A stretch of DNA of 42,304 nucleotides from NCBI GenBank assembly GCA_028689615.1, contig JAQVCV010000041.1, positions 1-42,304 of the forward strand, given 5' to 3'. The notes below the pieces were generated by a model. It was not told where the DNA came from. It worked only from the letters and a program-made list of their open reading frames with translations, and ran no database searches. Shown here piece after piece: positions 34,569-42,304 of the stretch. Numbering within the stretch: the first letter of the stretch is position 1; every line of letters begins with the position of its first letter. This stretch comes from Bacteroidales bacterium. GTDB taxonomy: Bacteria > Bacteroidota > Bacteroidia > Bacteroidales > TTA-H9. Both the position numbers and the translations under genes were made by a program.

Positions 34569-35030
34569 ATGACCACCCAAACCATAACACCTTCTGCCCG
34601 AACCTTCTTTAGTGCTGAAGAAAAAGATGATATCAAAATGGCCATCCAAAACGCCGAGCTCAACACTTCGGGCGAAATCAGAGTTCACATTGAAAACACC
34701 TGCGAGGGCGATGTGATGGACCGAGCCAGCTACGTGTTCGGGAAACTAAAAATGCACCAAACCAAACTCCGCAACGGGGTGCTGATTTATCTGGCAGTGC
34801 AAAACCGGAAATTCGCCATCATCGGCGATGCCGGGATTAACGCCGTGGTTGGTAACGATTTCTGGAGTAAAGCCAAGCAATCAATGCTTATCCACTTTCG
34901 TGAAAACCAGTTCTCCCAAGGACTTATTGAAGCCATCACCCTGGCCGGCGAACAACTCAAAAAACACTTCCCCTACCAAACCGACGACGTGAACGAACTG
35001 CCTGACGACATCTCGTTCGACGACAAATAA
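34569..35030 (+). CDS. Cytoplasmic TPM-domain protein
   Basis: A 153-residue protein without signal peptide. The body is a TPM (YgcG/DUF477) domain: FSAEEKDDIKMAIQNAELNTSGEIRVHIENTC, then LRNGVLIYLAVQNRKFAIIGDAGINAVVGNDFW and the helical IHFRENQFSQGLIEAITLAGEQL. The tail is acidic (DDVNELPDDISFDDK). TPM proteins in other bacteria and plants are associated with phosphatase-like or photosystem-assembly roles; the biochemical role in Bacteroidota is unclear. It is the middle gene of a LemA-TPM-TPM cluster, a recurrent arrangement. Confidence 0.9.
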   Translation: MTTQTITPSARTFFSAEEKDDIKMAIQNAELNTSGEIRVHIENTCEGDVMDRASYVFGKLKMHQTKLRNGVLIYLAVQNRKFAIIGDAGINAVVGNDFWSKAKQSMLIHFRENQFSQGLIEAITLAGEQLKKHFPYQTDDVNELPDDISFDDK

Positions 35031-35069
35031 TCCCTCAATGCCGGTACTTCATTTCAATACACACACCCG

Positions 35070-35867
35070 ATGAACCACCTCCGTTTACTCATCTTCTCGC
35101 TACTTGTTGCCTGCACTGCACTGGTAGCCGCGCAAGACATTCCCGCCAAACCCGACCCACCCCGCCTGGTCAACGATTTTGCAAACATTCTGGCTCCCGA
35201 AGAAGTTTACAAGCTTGAAAACAAATTGGTGGCCTACAACGACTCCACCTCCACGCAAATCGTGGTAGTGATTGTTCCTACTCTCAACGGCTACGACAAA
35301 GCCCAGTTTGCCGACAGGCTCGGAGAATCGTGGGGTGTGGGGCAAAAAGGAAAAAACAACGGGGTGGTGGTGCTCATAAAACCTAAAACAGAAAGGGAGA
35401 AAGGCGAGGCTCACATAGCCATTGCCTATGGCCTTGAAGAAGTGATCCCCGATGCCATTGCCAACCGCGTGGTTGACAACGAAATGATACCTGAGTTCAG
35501 AGAAGGACGCTACTATGCCGGTATTGATAAAGGGACTACCATTATAATGGGTTTGGCCTCGAAACTCTTTTCTGCAAAGGATTACGACAAGAAACACTCC
35601 TCCAGTCCATTCGCCGCCCTCATCCCCATCATCATCATTGCGGTGGTGCTGTTGCTCATGCGGGGCAGCGGCCGCCGGCAAACCATGGGAGGCAGCAATC
35701 TGCCGTTCTGGACCACCCTGTTCCTGCTCAACAGCATGGGTTCGCGTGGACACAGCGGAAGTTGGGGCAACTTCAGCGGCGGAAGCGGTGGCTTCGGTGG
35801 TGGTGGAGGCTTCGGAGGCTTTGGAGGAGGAAGTTTTGGAGGCGGGGGCGCCGGCGGAAGCTGGTAA
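35070..35867 (+). CDS. Exported, membrane-anchored TPM-domain protein with Gly-rich tail
   Basis: A 265-residue protein: signal peptide (about 1-21, ending VAAQD), TPM domain (about 30-165; VNDFANILAPEEVYKLENKL, STQIVVVIVPTLNGYD, WGVGQKGKNNGVVVLIKP), one membrane helix (about 183-199, ALIPIIIIAVVLLLM) and a C-terminal low-complexity tail of about 40 residues rich in Gly, Phe and Ser. This is the YgcG layout, including the SGGSGGFGGGGG-type tail ending in GGSW. It starts 39 bp after the cytoplasmic TPM gene, so the two probably share a transcript. The terminator at 35891 closes the cluster. Confidence 0.93.
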   Translation: MNHLRLLIFSLLVACTALVAAQDIPAKPDPPRLVNDFANILAPEEVYKLENKLVAYNDSTSTQIVVVIVPTLNGYDKAQFADRLGESWGVGQKGKNNGVVVLIKPKTEREKGEAHIAIAYGLEEVIPDAIANRVVDNEMIPEFREGRYYAGIDKGTTIIMGLASKLFSAKDYDKKHSSSPFAALIPIIIIAVVLLLMRGSGRRQTMGGSNLPFWTTLFLLNSMGSRGHSGSWGNFSGGSGGFGGGGGFGGFGGGSFGGGGAGGSW

Positions 35868-35890
35868 AACACTCACCGTATCAGTTACAA

Positions 35891-35938
35891 CAAAGCGAAA
35901 GGGATTTCCTGTTATTGAAAATCCCTTTCGCTTTGTTT
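35891..35938 (+). terminator. Bidirectional terminator between TPM cluster and lpxD-like gene
   Basis: CAAAGCGAAAGGGATTT (35891-35907) and AAATCCCTTTCGCTTTG (35919-35935) make a perfect 17-bp stem, 11-base loop. TTT follows on plus. It sits between convergent genes, 57 bp from the stop of the minus-strand gene. Confidence 0.9.
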
Positions 35939-35994
35939 CTTAACACCCCAGCTTCACTGACCACGAAGCTGCATGGCATTCCGGCACAGGCTCA

Positions 35995-36990
35995 TCACCC
36001 CTCTTTCGCCAGTTTGCGCAATGCAACCCATTGTTTCAGAGTTTCGCGCGAGTCGGCTGCCGGGTAGCCTAACACTTTACCACCATCGGGCACATCGTTC
36101 ATCACTCCCGATCCGCCTCCCACCATCACACCGTTTCCGAGTGTTACATGGTCGGAAATGGAGGCCGAACCTCCCACAATCACCCCATCGCCCAGGGTTA
36201 CCGAACCAGCAAGCCCGCTGTTACCGGCCATCATGCAAAACCGTCCGGTGCGGGAATTGTGGCCGATTTGCACCAGATTGTCGATCTTCGTTCCATCGCC
36301 AAGAACGGTAGAACTGAATTTTCCCCTGTCGATGCAAACTCCCGAACCCAGTTCTACCCCATTGCCAATCACAACATTACCTATATGGGGAATCTTCACA
36401 AGTCCACGACCATCGGCCGAAGGACGAAAACCAAACCCGTCGCCACCAATACTCACATTGAGATGGAACAGGCAATGACTCCCAACCACACACCTCTCGC
36501 GAATCACCGTCCCTGACCATATCGTGGTATCAGAACCCACTTTGCACTGATCCATGATGGTGACATTGGGATAGAGCGTTACCCGGTCGCCAAGAATGGT
36601 GCCAGGCCCCACATAACAACCTGCACCTATGCGGGTTCCGGTTCCGAGAGTGGCCGTGGGATGAACTACAGCCGTGGGATGAACCTCCTGATCGAAAACC
36701 GGGGGTTCGGGCAGAAAAGATCCAAGCAACAGCGCCATAGCCAGATCGGCATTGGCAACTCTGACAAAAGCCCGCCCTTCGCCGGGTTCCGCCTTGATGT
36801 TGTTGTTGATGATGGCAGCACAAGCCTTCGACTTTTCCCACAATGGCAGATAACGCCGGTGGCCTATAAACGTAATCTGATCGGACGTGGCGTATTCGAG
36901 TTGCTCGGGACCCGTAACAGAAAGCATCTGATTGCCTTGCAATTCTCCGTTCAGGAGCTTGCATATTTCAACAAGGGTAAAGATTTTCAT
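35995..36990 (-). CDS. LpxD-like UDP-3-O-acylglucosamine N-acyltransferase
   Basis: A 331-residue protein with the LpxD plan: N-terminal uridine-binding-like domain (about 1-100), left-handed beta-helix of hexapeptide repeats (about 104-300, for example IGAGCYVGPGTILGD) and a C-terminal helix (DSRETLKQWVALRKL). The catalytic histidine is H244 in VQIGHNSRTG, and GGDGFGF (182-188) is the usual acyl-chain site. LpxD transfers a 3-hydroxyacyl chain to UDP-3-O-acyl-glucosamine in lipid A synthesis. The region DRGKFSSTVLGDGT departs from the common DRGTLGDT type. There are no lpxC, fabZ or lpxA genes around it, whereas the main lpxD is usually in that cluster; so this may be a second paralogue with another acyl or sugar substrate. 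Confidence 0.85.
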   Translation of the reverse strand: MKIFTLVEICKLLNGELQGNQMLSVTGPEQLEYATSDQITFIGHRRYLPLWEKSKACAAIINNNIKAEPGEGRAFVRVANADLAMALLLGSFLPEPPVFDQEVHPTAVVHPTATLGTGTRIGAGCYVGPGTILGDRVTLYPNVTIMDQCKVGSDTTIWSGTVIRERCVVGSHCLFHLNVSIGGDGFGFRPSADGRGLVKIPHIGNVVIGNGVELGSGVCIDRGKFSSTVLGDGTKIDNLVQIGHNSRTGRFCMMAGNSGLAGSVTLGDGVIVGGSASISDHVTLGNGVMVGGGSGVMNDVPDGGKVLGYPAADSRETLKQWVALRKLAKEG

Positions 36991-37021
36991 TTCTACAATT
37001 TTTATATCAACAATAAATCCC

Positions 37022-37029
37022 TATTTTTG
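37022..37029 (+). promoter_or_regulatory. -7 element upstream of the outer-membrane protein cluster
   Basis: TATTTTTG, a perfect TAnnTTTG match, divergent from the lpxD-like gene. It may drive a short reading frame at 37062 or a long leader to the gene at 37285. Confidence 0.5.
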
Positions 37030-37061
37030 TGCAATTAGGTAACGAACCAAATCATGGGTAA

Positions 37062-37250
37062 ATGTACAAGAAAAAAGATTCAAACCACAGATCAATCAGG
37101 ATAGGTCAGACAGAGTGGCCTGAAACGGACCTGACATCCATCTCTGCGGACTGCCCGTGCAAACCCTCAGACGTGACTATCAATCAGCAACCCGGACAAA
37201 ACGACCTCTCAGTGATTAATCGGGTGCTGTTTCTTAAATCAAATACCTAA
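37062..37250 (+). CDS. Doubtful small open reading frame
   Basis: A 62-residue frame starting MYKKKDSNHRSIRIGQTEW, about 33 bp after a good -7 element and ending 34 bp before the outer-membrane protein gene at 37285. It is highly polar, contains two Cys (SADCPCKPSD), has no signal peptide and matches no family I know. The sequence may simply be the leader of the downstream gene. I keep it only because of the promoter position. Confidence 0.2.
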   Translation: MYKKKDSNHRSIRIGQTEWPETDLTSISADCPCKPSDVTINQQPGQNDLSVINRVLFLKSNT

Positions 37251-37284
37251 AACTAAATGTTTGGCCTCTTAGAATAAATAACTT

Positions 37285-37869
37285 ATGAAAAAGATTGCAA
37301 CATTTTTCCTGGTTTTTTTCACCCTGCAAGCAAACGCGCAGGTAGAGCTCTACAACGACACTATCCATCACACTTCCTACTCGGTTTCCTTTGCCGGTTC
37401 AAGTGATTATGGTGACAGCGATGTTTTCGCCTTTTCGTTCGGGTACCGTTTCAGCAGGGCCACCAACCTGGTAGTGTCGGGGGGAGGACTGACCGGATAC
37501 AGGGGAAAAGCCTTTATTGCCCCCAGCCTTGTTCTTCAGTCGCCCGAAGCAGCTTATCTCCAGACAGCCCTCGCAGTGGGAATCATAAAAACATTTGACG
37601 ATGCTTTGCCATCTGTTCCTGTCTCATTCACTGTTTTCAGGCGGTTTAATTTGAATGAGAGGTGGCATCTTTTCCCCGAATTGGGAGCAGGAACAACCCT
37701 CATTCTTGAGTCGGGCTATAACCCCTCCAGCACGCCTCAACTCCTTTTTTCAACAGGATTCAACCTGGGCTATTCTCTTTCCAATGGCAGCAACCTTCTG
37801 ATAGCGACAGGGGTATCATACGGAAACAAGGTATTTATCTTGTCATCCGGTTTGGCTTTAATAATATAG
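37285..37869 (+). CDS. Small exported beta-barrel-like protein, first of three
   Basis: A 194-residue protein with a signal peptide (MKKIATFFLVFFTLQANAQ). The mature part alternates hydrophobic/polar residues with frequent aromatic residues, as in 8-stranded outer-membrane barrels: TSYSVSFAGSSDYGDSDVFAFSFGYRFS, FIAPSLVLQS, LQTALAVGIIKTF, PVSFTVFRRFN, WHLFPELGAGTTL, LLFSTGFNLGYSLS, LLIATGVSYGNKVFILSSGLALII. It shares size and plan with the two following proteins but little sequence, so it is a distant relative at most. I recognise no named family. Confidence 0.75.
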   Translation: MKKIATFFLVFFTLQANAQVELYNDTIHHTSYSVSFAGSSDYGDSDVFAFSFGYRFSRATNLVVSGGGLTGYRGKAFIAPSLVLQSPEAAYLQTALAVGIIKTFDDALPSVPVSFTVFRRFNLNERWHLFPELGAGTTLILESGYNPSSTPQLLFSTGFNLGYSLSNGSNLLIATGVSYGNKVFILSSGLALII

Positions 37870-37930
37870 TAGTTCACGCTTTCCACCTTATCAATGCAAT
37901 CATCGTTCATATTAAATTAACAAACCCCAC

Positions 37931-38545
37931 ATGAAAAATCTACTCACCACCGCTCTCGTGCTGTTTTTGGCACTTCAATCGTTCGCTCAATTAACCTATT
38001 TCAACCAAACCGGAAAAGGATTTGCCATCGGGGGAGCCTACTCGCAAGATTCATACAGCGACGGTTTATTCACTTCAACCACTTACGGAGTTACTGCATC
38101 AGCACGCCTATCCAGAGGAGTTTCTCTCAACCTCCAATACATAGAGACTTCCTTCAAGATGAACGGATATAGCCAAGAATCATCGGCGAGCGCCCTGATT
38201 CCATCGATCACACTGCAGACTTCGCCCGAAATCCCCATAGGTTTTGCTGCACATGCAGGATATACTGATTCCGATCTGACGGGTAACACGCCTACCCTGC
38301 TCGTGGCAGCCGAAATATTCAAAAGAATCAACTCCGAAGGGGTGCTTCAGGTAATACCAGTTGCATCCGTGAGTCATTCGATTCTGCTGAAGGACGCCTA
38401 TTTCGACCCCAAACCAGTTATTGGCCTGGGTCTCCATATGGCCATCAGGCTTGGCGAAAAAGCCTTTTTCGTGGCTGGCCCATCGATGAGCTTTTCGGGT
38501 GGCGAGAGCAACCTCACCTGGGAGGTGGGGCTGGTTACGCAATAA
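37931..38545 (+). CDS. Small exported beta-barrel-like protein, second of three
   Basis: A 204-residue protein with signal peptide MKNLLTTALVLFLALQSFAQ. After it comes LTYFNQTGKGFAIGGAYS, nearly the same as in the third gene of the set, followed by alternating amphipathic strands (TYGVTASARLSRGVSLNLQYI, ALIPSITLQTS, IGFAAHAGYTDSDLTG, PTLLVAAEIFKRIN, VIPVASVSHSILLKDAYFDPKPVIGLGLHMAIRLG) and a closing strand WEVGLVTQ. This is the expected pattern of a small outer-membrane barrel. No known motif identifies the function. It follows the first gene by 61 bp without a terminator. Confidence 0.8.
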   Translation: MKNLLTTALVLFLALQSFAQLTYFNQTGKGFAIGGAYSQDSYSDGLFTSTTYGVTASARLSRGVSLNLQYIETSFKMNGYSQESSASALIPSITLQTSPEIPIGFAAHAGYTDSDLTGNTPTLLVAAEIFKRINSEGVLQVIPVASVSHSILLKDAYFDPKPVIGLGLHMAIRLGEKAFFVAGPSMSFSGGESNLTWEVGLVTQ

Positions 38546-38639
38546 CAGTTAAGCAACGCTATCACCAAGTTCGTTTTAACATCCTGATTTTAAATTCACC
38601 ATCATCAAATACCAACCCAATACTAAACAACCTGATGCT

Positions 38640-39242
38640 ATGAAAAAACTACTTACTACCGTTCTCGTGCTGTTTTTGGCACATCAATCTTTTGCCCAGT
38701 TGACCTATTTCAACCGTACCGGAGAAGGGTATGCCATCGGTGGAGCTTTTTCGGGCACAAAAATAAACGGATTTGTTTCAGACTCTTATAGCGTGGTGGC
38801 CTCCGAGCGGGTATCACGAATGGCCTCAGTGGGTATTCAATTTACCAGCTCTTCGGTTCAATACGGTTACAGCAGAAGTTCTGCATCTGCATTCATACCG
38901 ACCATTTCCTTACAAGCTCCCAACGACAGCTTGCTGGGAATTGCAGCTCATTTGGGATATGTTAATTCCAGACTAACCAACGACATACCCACCTTTCTCA
39001 TTGGCTTAGAAGTGTATAAGAGGTTTAATTCATCGGGCACTACCCAAATAATTCCTACAGCAGGCTTCAACCAATCGATACTTTTAAAGAAGAACTACAG
39101 CGATCCGAAACCTGTATTCAATTTTGGGATTAACGTTGCATTTAAATTCAGCCGGAGGGGATTTCTTGTACTTGGCCCGGGCCTGAGTCTGTCAGGCGAT
39201 CAAACCATCCTGGGCTTTCAGGGGGGATTTGTTTGGGAATAA
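38640..39242 (+). CDS. Small exported beta-barrel-like protein, third of three (duplicate of second)
   Basis: A 200-residue protein closely paralogous to the second: signal peptide MKKLLTTVLVLFLAHQSFAQ, then LTYFNRTGEGYAIGGAFS, SSASAFIPTISLQAP, IGLEVYKRFNSSG, QIIPTAGFNQSILLKKNYSDPKPVF and LGPGLSLSGDQTIL, all aligning with the second gene in order. DNA identity is highest over the signal-peptide region, where a 19-base run is identical, pointing to fairly recent tandem duplication. The middle (loop) regions differ most, as expected for exposed loops. Function unknown. Confidence 0.8.
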   Translation: MKKLLTTVLVLFLAHQSFAQLTYFNRTGEGYAIGGAFSGTKINGFVSDSYSVVASERVSRMASVGIQFTSSSVQYGYSRSSASAFIPTISLQAPNDSLLGIAAHLGYVNSRLTNDIPTFLIGLEVYKRFNSSGTTQIIPTAGFNQSILLKKNYSDPKPVFNFGINVAFKFSRRGFLVLGPGLSLSGDQTILGFQGGFVWE

Positions 39243-39273
39243 ACACAATTCATAATGTAACTAACACTTCTCA

Positions 39274-39609
39274 TCAGCAGCACAACACTTTCTCTTTCAG
39301 CATTCTGAGTACCGGTTCGGCATGGCGTTGCAGCCGTTTCAATCGTTCGTTCGACGACAGGGAAGCCCGTCGCATACCGTCGCGGAGTGTAGTGAGCGAA
39401 TCGAGGGCCTCCACACGAAGGCGGGCCTGGCTGGCTGGAGCACCATCGGTAAGCAACAGCGACAAGGCTACATAAAAACGAACCGATGAATCAACCACAT
39501 CTCTGGTAACGGTTTTATCGCCGGGCAACGAATGGGTGGCTGAAACCACCTGAGCTATTAATTCTCTGGTTGCTAACAGCACCTGATTTATTTCGGACAG
39601 ATTGCGCAT
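39274..39609 (-). CDS. Small helical protein, possible four-helix-bundle (S23/IVP-like) protein
   Basis: A 111-residue all-helical protein with no signal peptide: NLSEINQVLLATRELIAQVVSATHSLP, then VTRDVVDSSVRFYVALSLLLTDG, then RLRVEALDSLTTLRDGMRRASLSS and NERLKRLQRHAEPVLRMLKEKV, ending in two Cys. Four amphipathic helices in this order resemble the S23/IVP four-helix-bundle family, but conserved residues of that family are not obvious, so this is a fold-level suggestion. The start at 39609 is decided by a -7 element at 39628-39635; the longer frame starting at 39645 would begin upstream of the transcription start. Convergent to the third barrel-like gene. Confidence 0.65.
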   Translation of the reverse strand: MRNLSEINQVLLATRELIAQVVSATHSLPGDKTVTRDVVDSSVRFYVALSLLLTDGAPASQARLRVEALDSLTTLRDGMRRASLSSNERLKRLQRHAEPVLRMLKEKVLCC

Positions 39610-39627
39610 CTTTTTCTTTTTACGGGT

Positions 39628-39635
39628 CAAAAGTA
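39628..39635 (-). promoter_or_regulatory. -7 element of the small helical protein gene
   Basis: TACTTTTG on the minus strand, a perfect match, 18 bp before the ATG at 39609. It makes the alternative start at 39645 unlikely. Confidence 0.65.
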
Positions 39636-39832
39636 AACCGCGCATCTTCCCCTTGCTTGTAAAAACAGGACACAGGAGAACCTGCCGGTAATCAATTTAC
39701 CCGCCAGATTGCGTTTACCCCTACAAATTAACCCACAGTTTGCTGTTTTTTTTTCCGCATTTTAAACCACTTCCCGCCCTCTTACTCTAATCTTCCGCCG
39801 GGCAGGTTGCCCGCCGAAAGACAATTCCATTC

Positions 39833-42304
39833 ATGAAACAATCGCTTCTGGCCTTGCTGCTACTGACAACATCGTTGGTCGTGGCGCAATCGCCTCTCGA
39901 CACCCGCCTCGACGATCTTTATTACGGAAACCTGCACGAGGTGCTCACCTTGATAGCCAAACAACACCCTGTCAGCTTTCAATACGATGAAGCCCGCGCC
40001 ACGGCCATCTATGTAAACGAACGACCCATGCGCGAAAAACTTAGCCAGATGCTCGATCGCATTTGCAAAACTGAAAAGCTGAAATACTATCTCGACAACA
40101 AACAGGTAATCCACCTGATTGACCGTTGGGAGAGCCAGGACAACGCGGTGGCGCTGAATCAAAAAACCTACTATGGCAATCCGTCGAGGCACAACTTCAC
40201 CCTTTCGGGCAAGGTGGTTGATCTCACCTCGCAGGAGCCTCTGCCCTTCGTATCGGTGGCTGTAAAAGGGACAAAACTGGGATCGGCCACCAACGTGGAT
40301 GGCTTCTTCGCGGTGCATCACGTGCCCAACGATACCTGCGCGGTGGAAGTGACCTACATAGGCTACGAGCGGCAAACCCTCTACCTCACCCCTGAAATGA
40401 AGACCGACCGGCTGAAGATTGACATGAAACCCTCAGCCGTTGATCTGCAAACTGTAACCATTGAGGGTGAGAAAAAAGACGAATTGCTGGAGGCCAACAA
40501 CCAGGCAGGGTTGCTAAAACTATCGCCCCGAAAACTCATCAACCTGCCAAACCTGGGCGAAAAAGATATTCTGCGCTCGTTTCAACTCATGCCCGGCATC
40601 AGCGCGGCCAACGAAAACTCTTCGGGGCTGTATGTTAGAGGCGGAACCCCCGACCAGGCGCTGGTGCAATACGATGGATTCACCGTTTACAATGTCGAAC
40701 ACCTCTTCGGGTTCTTCAGCGCGTTCAACAGCAACTCCATCAAAGATGTGCAACTCTACAAATCGGGATTCGATGCCCGCTTTGGCGGACGCCTGTCGAG
40801 CGTGGTGGAAATCACCGGGAAAGAGGGCGACCGCAAGGAATTCAACATGGCTGCCGATCTGAGCCTCATGTCGGCCAATGCCTTCATCGAATTCCCCGTT
40901 GGCGAGAAATTCTCGACCATCGTAGCATTCAGACGAAGCTGGCAAAGCCCGCTCTACAACAAAATATTCAAACAGTTCACCACCGAGAACACGTTGGAAC
41001 AGAACGAACCTTCAACCGGCAGGTTCCAGAGAGGGGGCAGTTCGGATGTAAGCAGCTATTTCTACGACCTCAACACCAAACTCACCTGGCACCCCAATGC
41101 CAACGACGCCTTCGCCTTCAGCTTCTATAATGGCAACGACAACCTCGACAACTCCGTGTCGCCGGGTGGTGGCGAAAGAATGGGCGGCGGCGGTCCAATG
41201 GGCGGGCAAATCAGCAATTTCAGCATGGAAAATAACGACCTCACCTCGTGGGGCAACACCGGAGCCTCGCTCAAATGGTCGCACCACTACAACAGTTCGT
41301 TCTACAGCAACATGCTCCTGAGCTACTCCAACTATTTCAGCCAGCGCGACCGCACCAGCTCGGGAACCTACACCAACGAAGACGACGAGACGGTGAGCAT
41401 CAGCCGGGGCGTGATAGAAGACAACAACCTGAAAGATTTCAGCCTGAAAACCGACTTCGAGTACAACATTAGTTCGTGGTTCAGATTCGACTTTGGAGCT
41501 CAGGCCACCTACAACGACATTGATTACACCTACAAACAAAACGATACCCTCACCGTGATTGACCGCTCGACACAGGGCGCCACACTGAGCAGCTACCTGC
41601 AAAGCAACATCCTGCTCGACAGTGCCCGTTGGCGCATCACACCCGGATTGCGCTACAACTACTTCACCCCTACCGCCGGCCACTACCTCGAACCCCGCAT
41701 CAACACATCGTTCCAGGTGTTGCCCTGGCTCAAACTCAAAGCATCTGCCGGACGTTATTACCAGTTTGCACGCAGGGTGATTCGCGAAGACATCCTGCAG
41801 GGAAGCCGCGATTTCTGGGTGCTATCCGACAACGAAAAGCTGCCGGTGAGCTCATCAGACCAGGTGGCTGCCGGCTTCACTACCGAGAACAAAAGCCTGC
41901 TGTTCGATGCCGAAGTGTATTACAAAAAACTCTATAACATCACCGAATACTCCCTTCGCTACCACTTCACCCCACAAGAAACCGACTACGAAGAGAGCTT
42001 CTACACCGGATCGGGCGAGGTGCGGGGCATTGACCTGCTGCTCCAGAAAAAAACCGGGAAACTCAACGGCTGGATAGGCTACACCCTGGGTCAGGTGGTG
42101 AGCCGTTTTCCCGACTATGGCCAATACGATTACTATGCCTCCAACGATGTTACCCACGAATTCAAAGTAGTGGCCAGCTACCCCTGGCGCAACTGGGTGT
42201 TTGGCGCTACATGGATCTACACCACCGGCCGGCCCTACACTGCACCCGAAGGAGGCTACCAGATTACCCTGCTGGATGGTACCACCGCCGACTTCATCAA
42301 CGTG
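39833..42304 (+). CDS. STN-domain TonB-dependent receptor, 3' end outside window
   Basis: The 824 visible residues: signal peptide (about 1-19, SLVVAQS), STN signalling domain (about 25-97, LDDLYYGNLHEVLTLIAKQHPVSFQYDE), a carboxypeptidase-regulatory-like beta domain (about 122-200, SGKVVDLTSQEPLPFVSVAV), plug (about 230-335, SGLYVRGGTPDQALVQYDGF and ARFGGRLSSVVEIT) and part of the barrel. The STN domain suggests signalling through an anti-sigma factor of the FecR type; none is upstream, and downstream sequence is not available. The barrel has a Gly-rich loop (GGGERMGGGGPMGGQ). An imperfect palindrome CGGGCA-GGT-TGCCCG (39799-39813) lies in the 5' leader. No SusD partner is seen in the window. 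Confidence 0.93.
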   Translation, partial: MKQSLLALLLLTTSLVVAQSPLDTRLDDLYYGNLHEVLTLIAKQHPVSFQYDEARATAIYVNERPMREKLSQMLDRICKTEKLKYYLDNKQVIHLIDRWESQDNAVALNQKTYYGNPSRHNFTLSGKVVDLTSQEPLPFVSVAVKGTKLGSATNVDGFFAVHHVPNDTCAVEVTYIGYERQTLYLTPEMKTDRLKIDMKPSAVDLQTVTIEGEKKDELLEANNQAGLLKLSPRKLINLPNLGEKDILRSFQLMPGISAANENSSGLYVRGGTPDQALVQYDGFTVYNVEHLFGFFSAFNSNSIKDVQLYKSGFDARFGGRLSSVVEITGKEGDRKEFNMAADLSLMSANAFIEFPVGEKFSTIVAFRRSWQSPLYNKIFKQFTTENTLEQNEPSTGRFQRGGSSDVSSYFYDLNTKLTWHPNANDAFAFSFYNGNDNLDNSVSPGGGERMGGGGPMGGQISNFSMENNDLTSWGNTGASLKWSHHYNSSFYSNMLLSYSNYFSQRDRTSSGTYTNEDDETVSISRGVIEDNNLKDFSLKTDFEYNISSWFRFDFGAQATYNDIDYTYKQNDTLTVIDRSTQGATLSSYLQSNILLDSARWRITPGLRYNYFTPTAGHYLEPRINTSFQVLPWLKLKASAGRYYQFARRVIREDILQGSRDFWVLSDNEKLPVSSSDQVAAGFTTENKSLLFDAEVYYKKLYNITEYSLRYHFTPQETDYEESFYTGSGEVRGIDLLLQKKTGKLNGWIGYTLGQVVSRFPDYGQYDYYASNDVTHEFKVVASYPWRNWVFGATWIYTTGRPYTAPEGGYQITLLDGTTADFINV

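Noticed and set aside
39274..39609. Accessory protein of a diversity-generating retroelement
   Set aside because: Only a loose four-helix resemblance; no reverse transcriptase or template/variable repeat pair was seen in the window.

Overview
The window reads as a chromosome segment of a Bacteroidota bacterium, most likely an anaerobic or microaerotolerant member of the Bacteroidales/Marinilabiliales side (inference). Seen directly: many promoters of the Bacteroidota type (TAnnTTTG at -7), almost no Shine-Dalgarno sites, TonB-dependent receptors with a carboxypeptidase-like N-terminal domain, a BatA-type VWA protein next to a DUF4159 protein, and a flavodiiron O2/NO reductase. Nothing resembles a plasmid, prophage or complete mobile element. 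Gene content is mostly core metabolism, stress handling and signalling.

Layout. 1-3.5 kb: a truncated PD-(D/E)XK (Rpn/PDDEXK_2-like) protein, then two tandem-USP-domain stress proteins flanking a secreted SPOR-domain protein, a terminator, and the broken remains of a DUF1016/YhcG-type nuclease gene. 3.5-5.6 kb: a LytS/LytR-like kinase-regulator pair, followed by non-coding DNA with G-quadruplex-prone tracts, nine copies of a 9-bp repeat and a perfect palindrome. 5.6-9.0 kb: a TonB-dependent receptor with a small secreted partner, then a gene-free gap with promoters and a strong terminator that may encode a small RNA or attenuated leader. 9.0-13.4 kb: MarC, an AAA_14/DUF4143 ATPase preceded by a degenerate 32-33 bp phased repeat array, a ribbon-helix-helix/SPFH gene pair, and a PiT-family anion permease. 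13.4-21.6 kb: one long co-directional run: YjjG-like nucleotidase, RsmE, DUF4159, BatA/VWA protein, flavodiiron protein, topoisomerase IV subunit A. 21.7-24.7 kb: single-chain glycine decarboxylase GcvP.

24.8-31.6 kb is a minus-strand signalling operon: CheR methyltransferase, a membrane-bound hybrid kinase with two receiver domains, and a soluble REC-PAS-GAF-PAS-kinase-REC protein. 31.8-35.9 kb holds HtpG, LemA and two TPM-domain proteins, with terminators after HtpG, LemA and the second TPM gene. 36-42.3 kb: an LpxD-like acyltransferase, three small outer-membrane-barrel-like proteins of which two are clear tandem duplicates, a small helical protein, and an STN-domain TonB-dependent receptor that runs off the right edge.

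The points most worth following are the phased repeat array in front of the AAA_14/DUF4143 ATPase (10893-11085), the G4-rich tracts abutting the LytS-like kinase promoter (5290-5380), the promoter/terminator pair without a gene (8690-8880), and the CheR plus double hybrid-kinase operon. I did not find a complete, clearly new multi-gene system.
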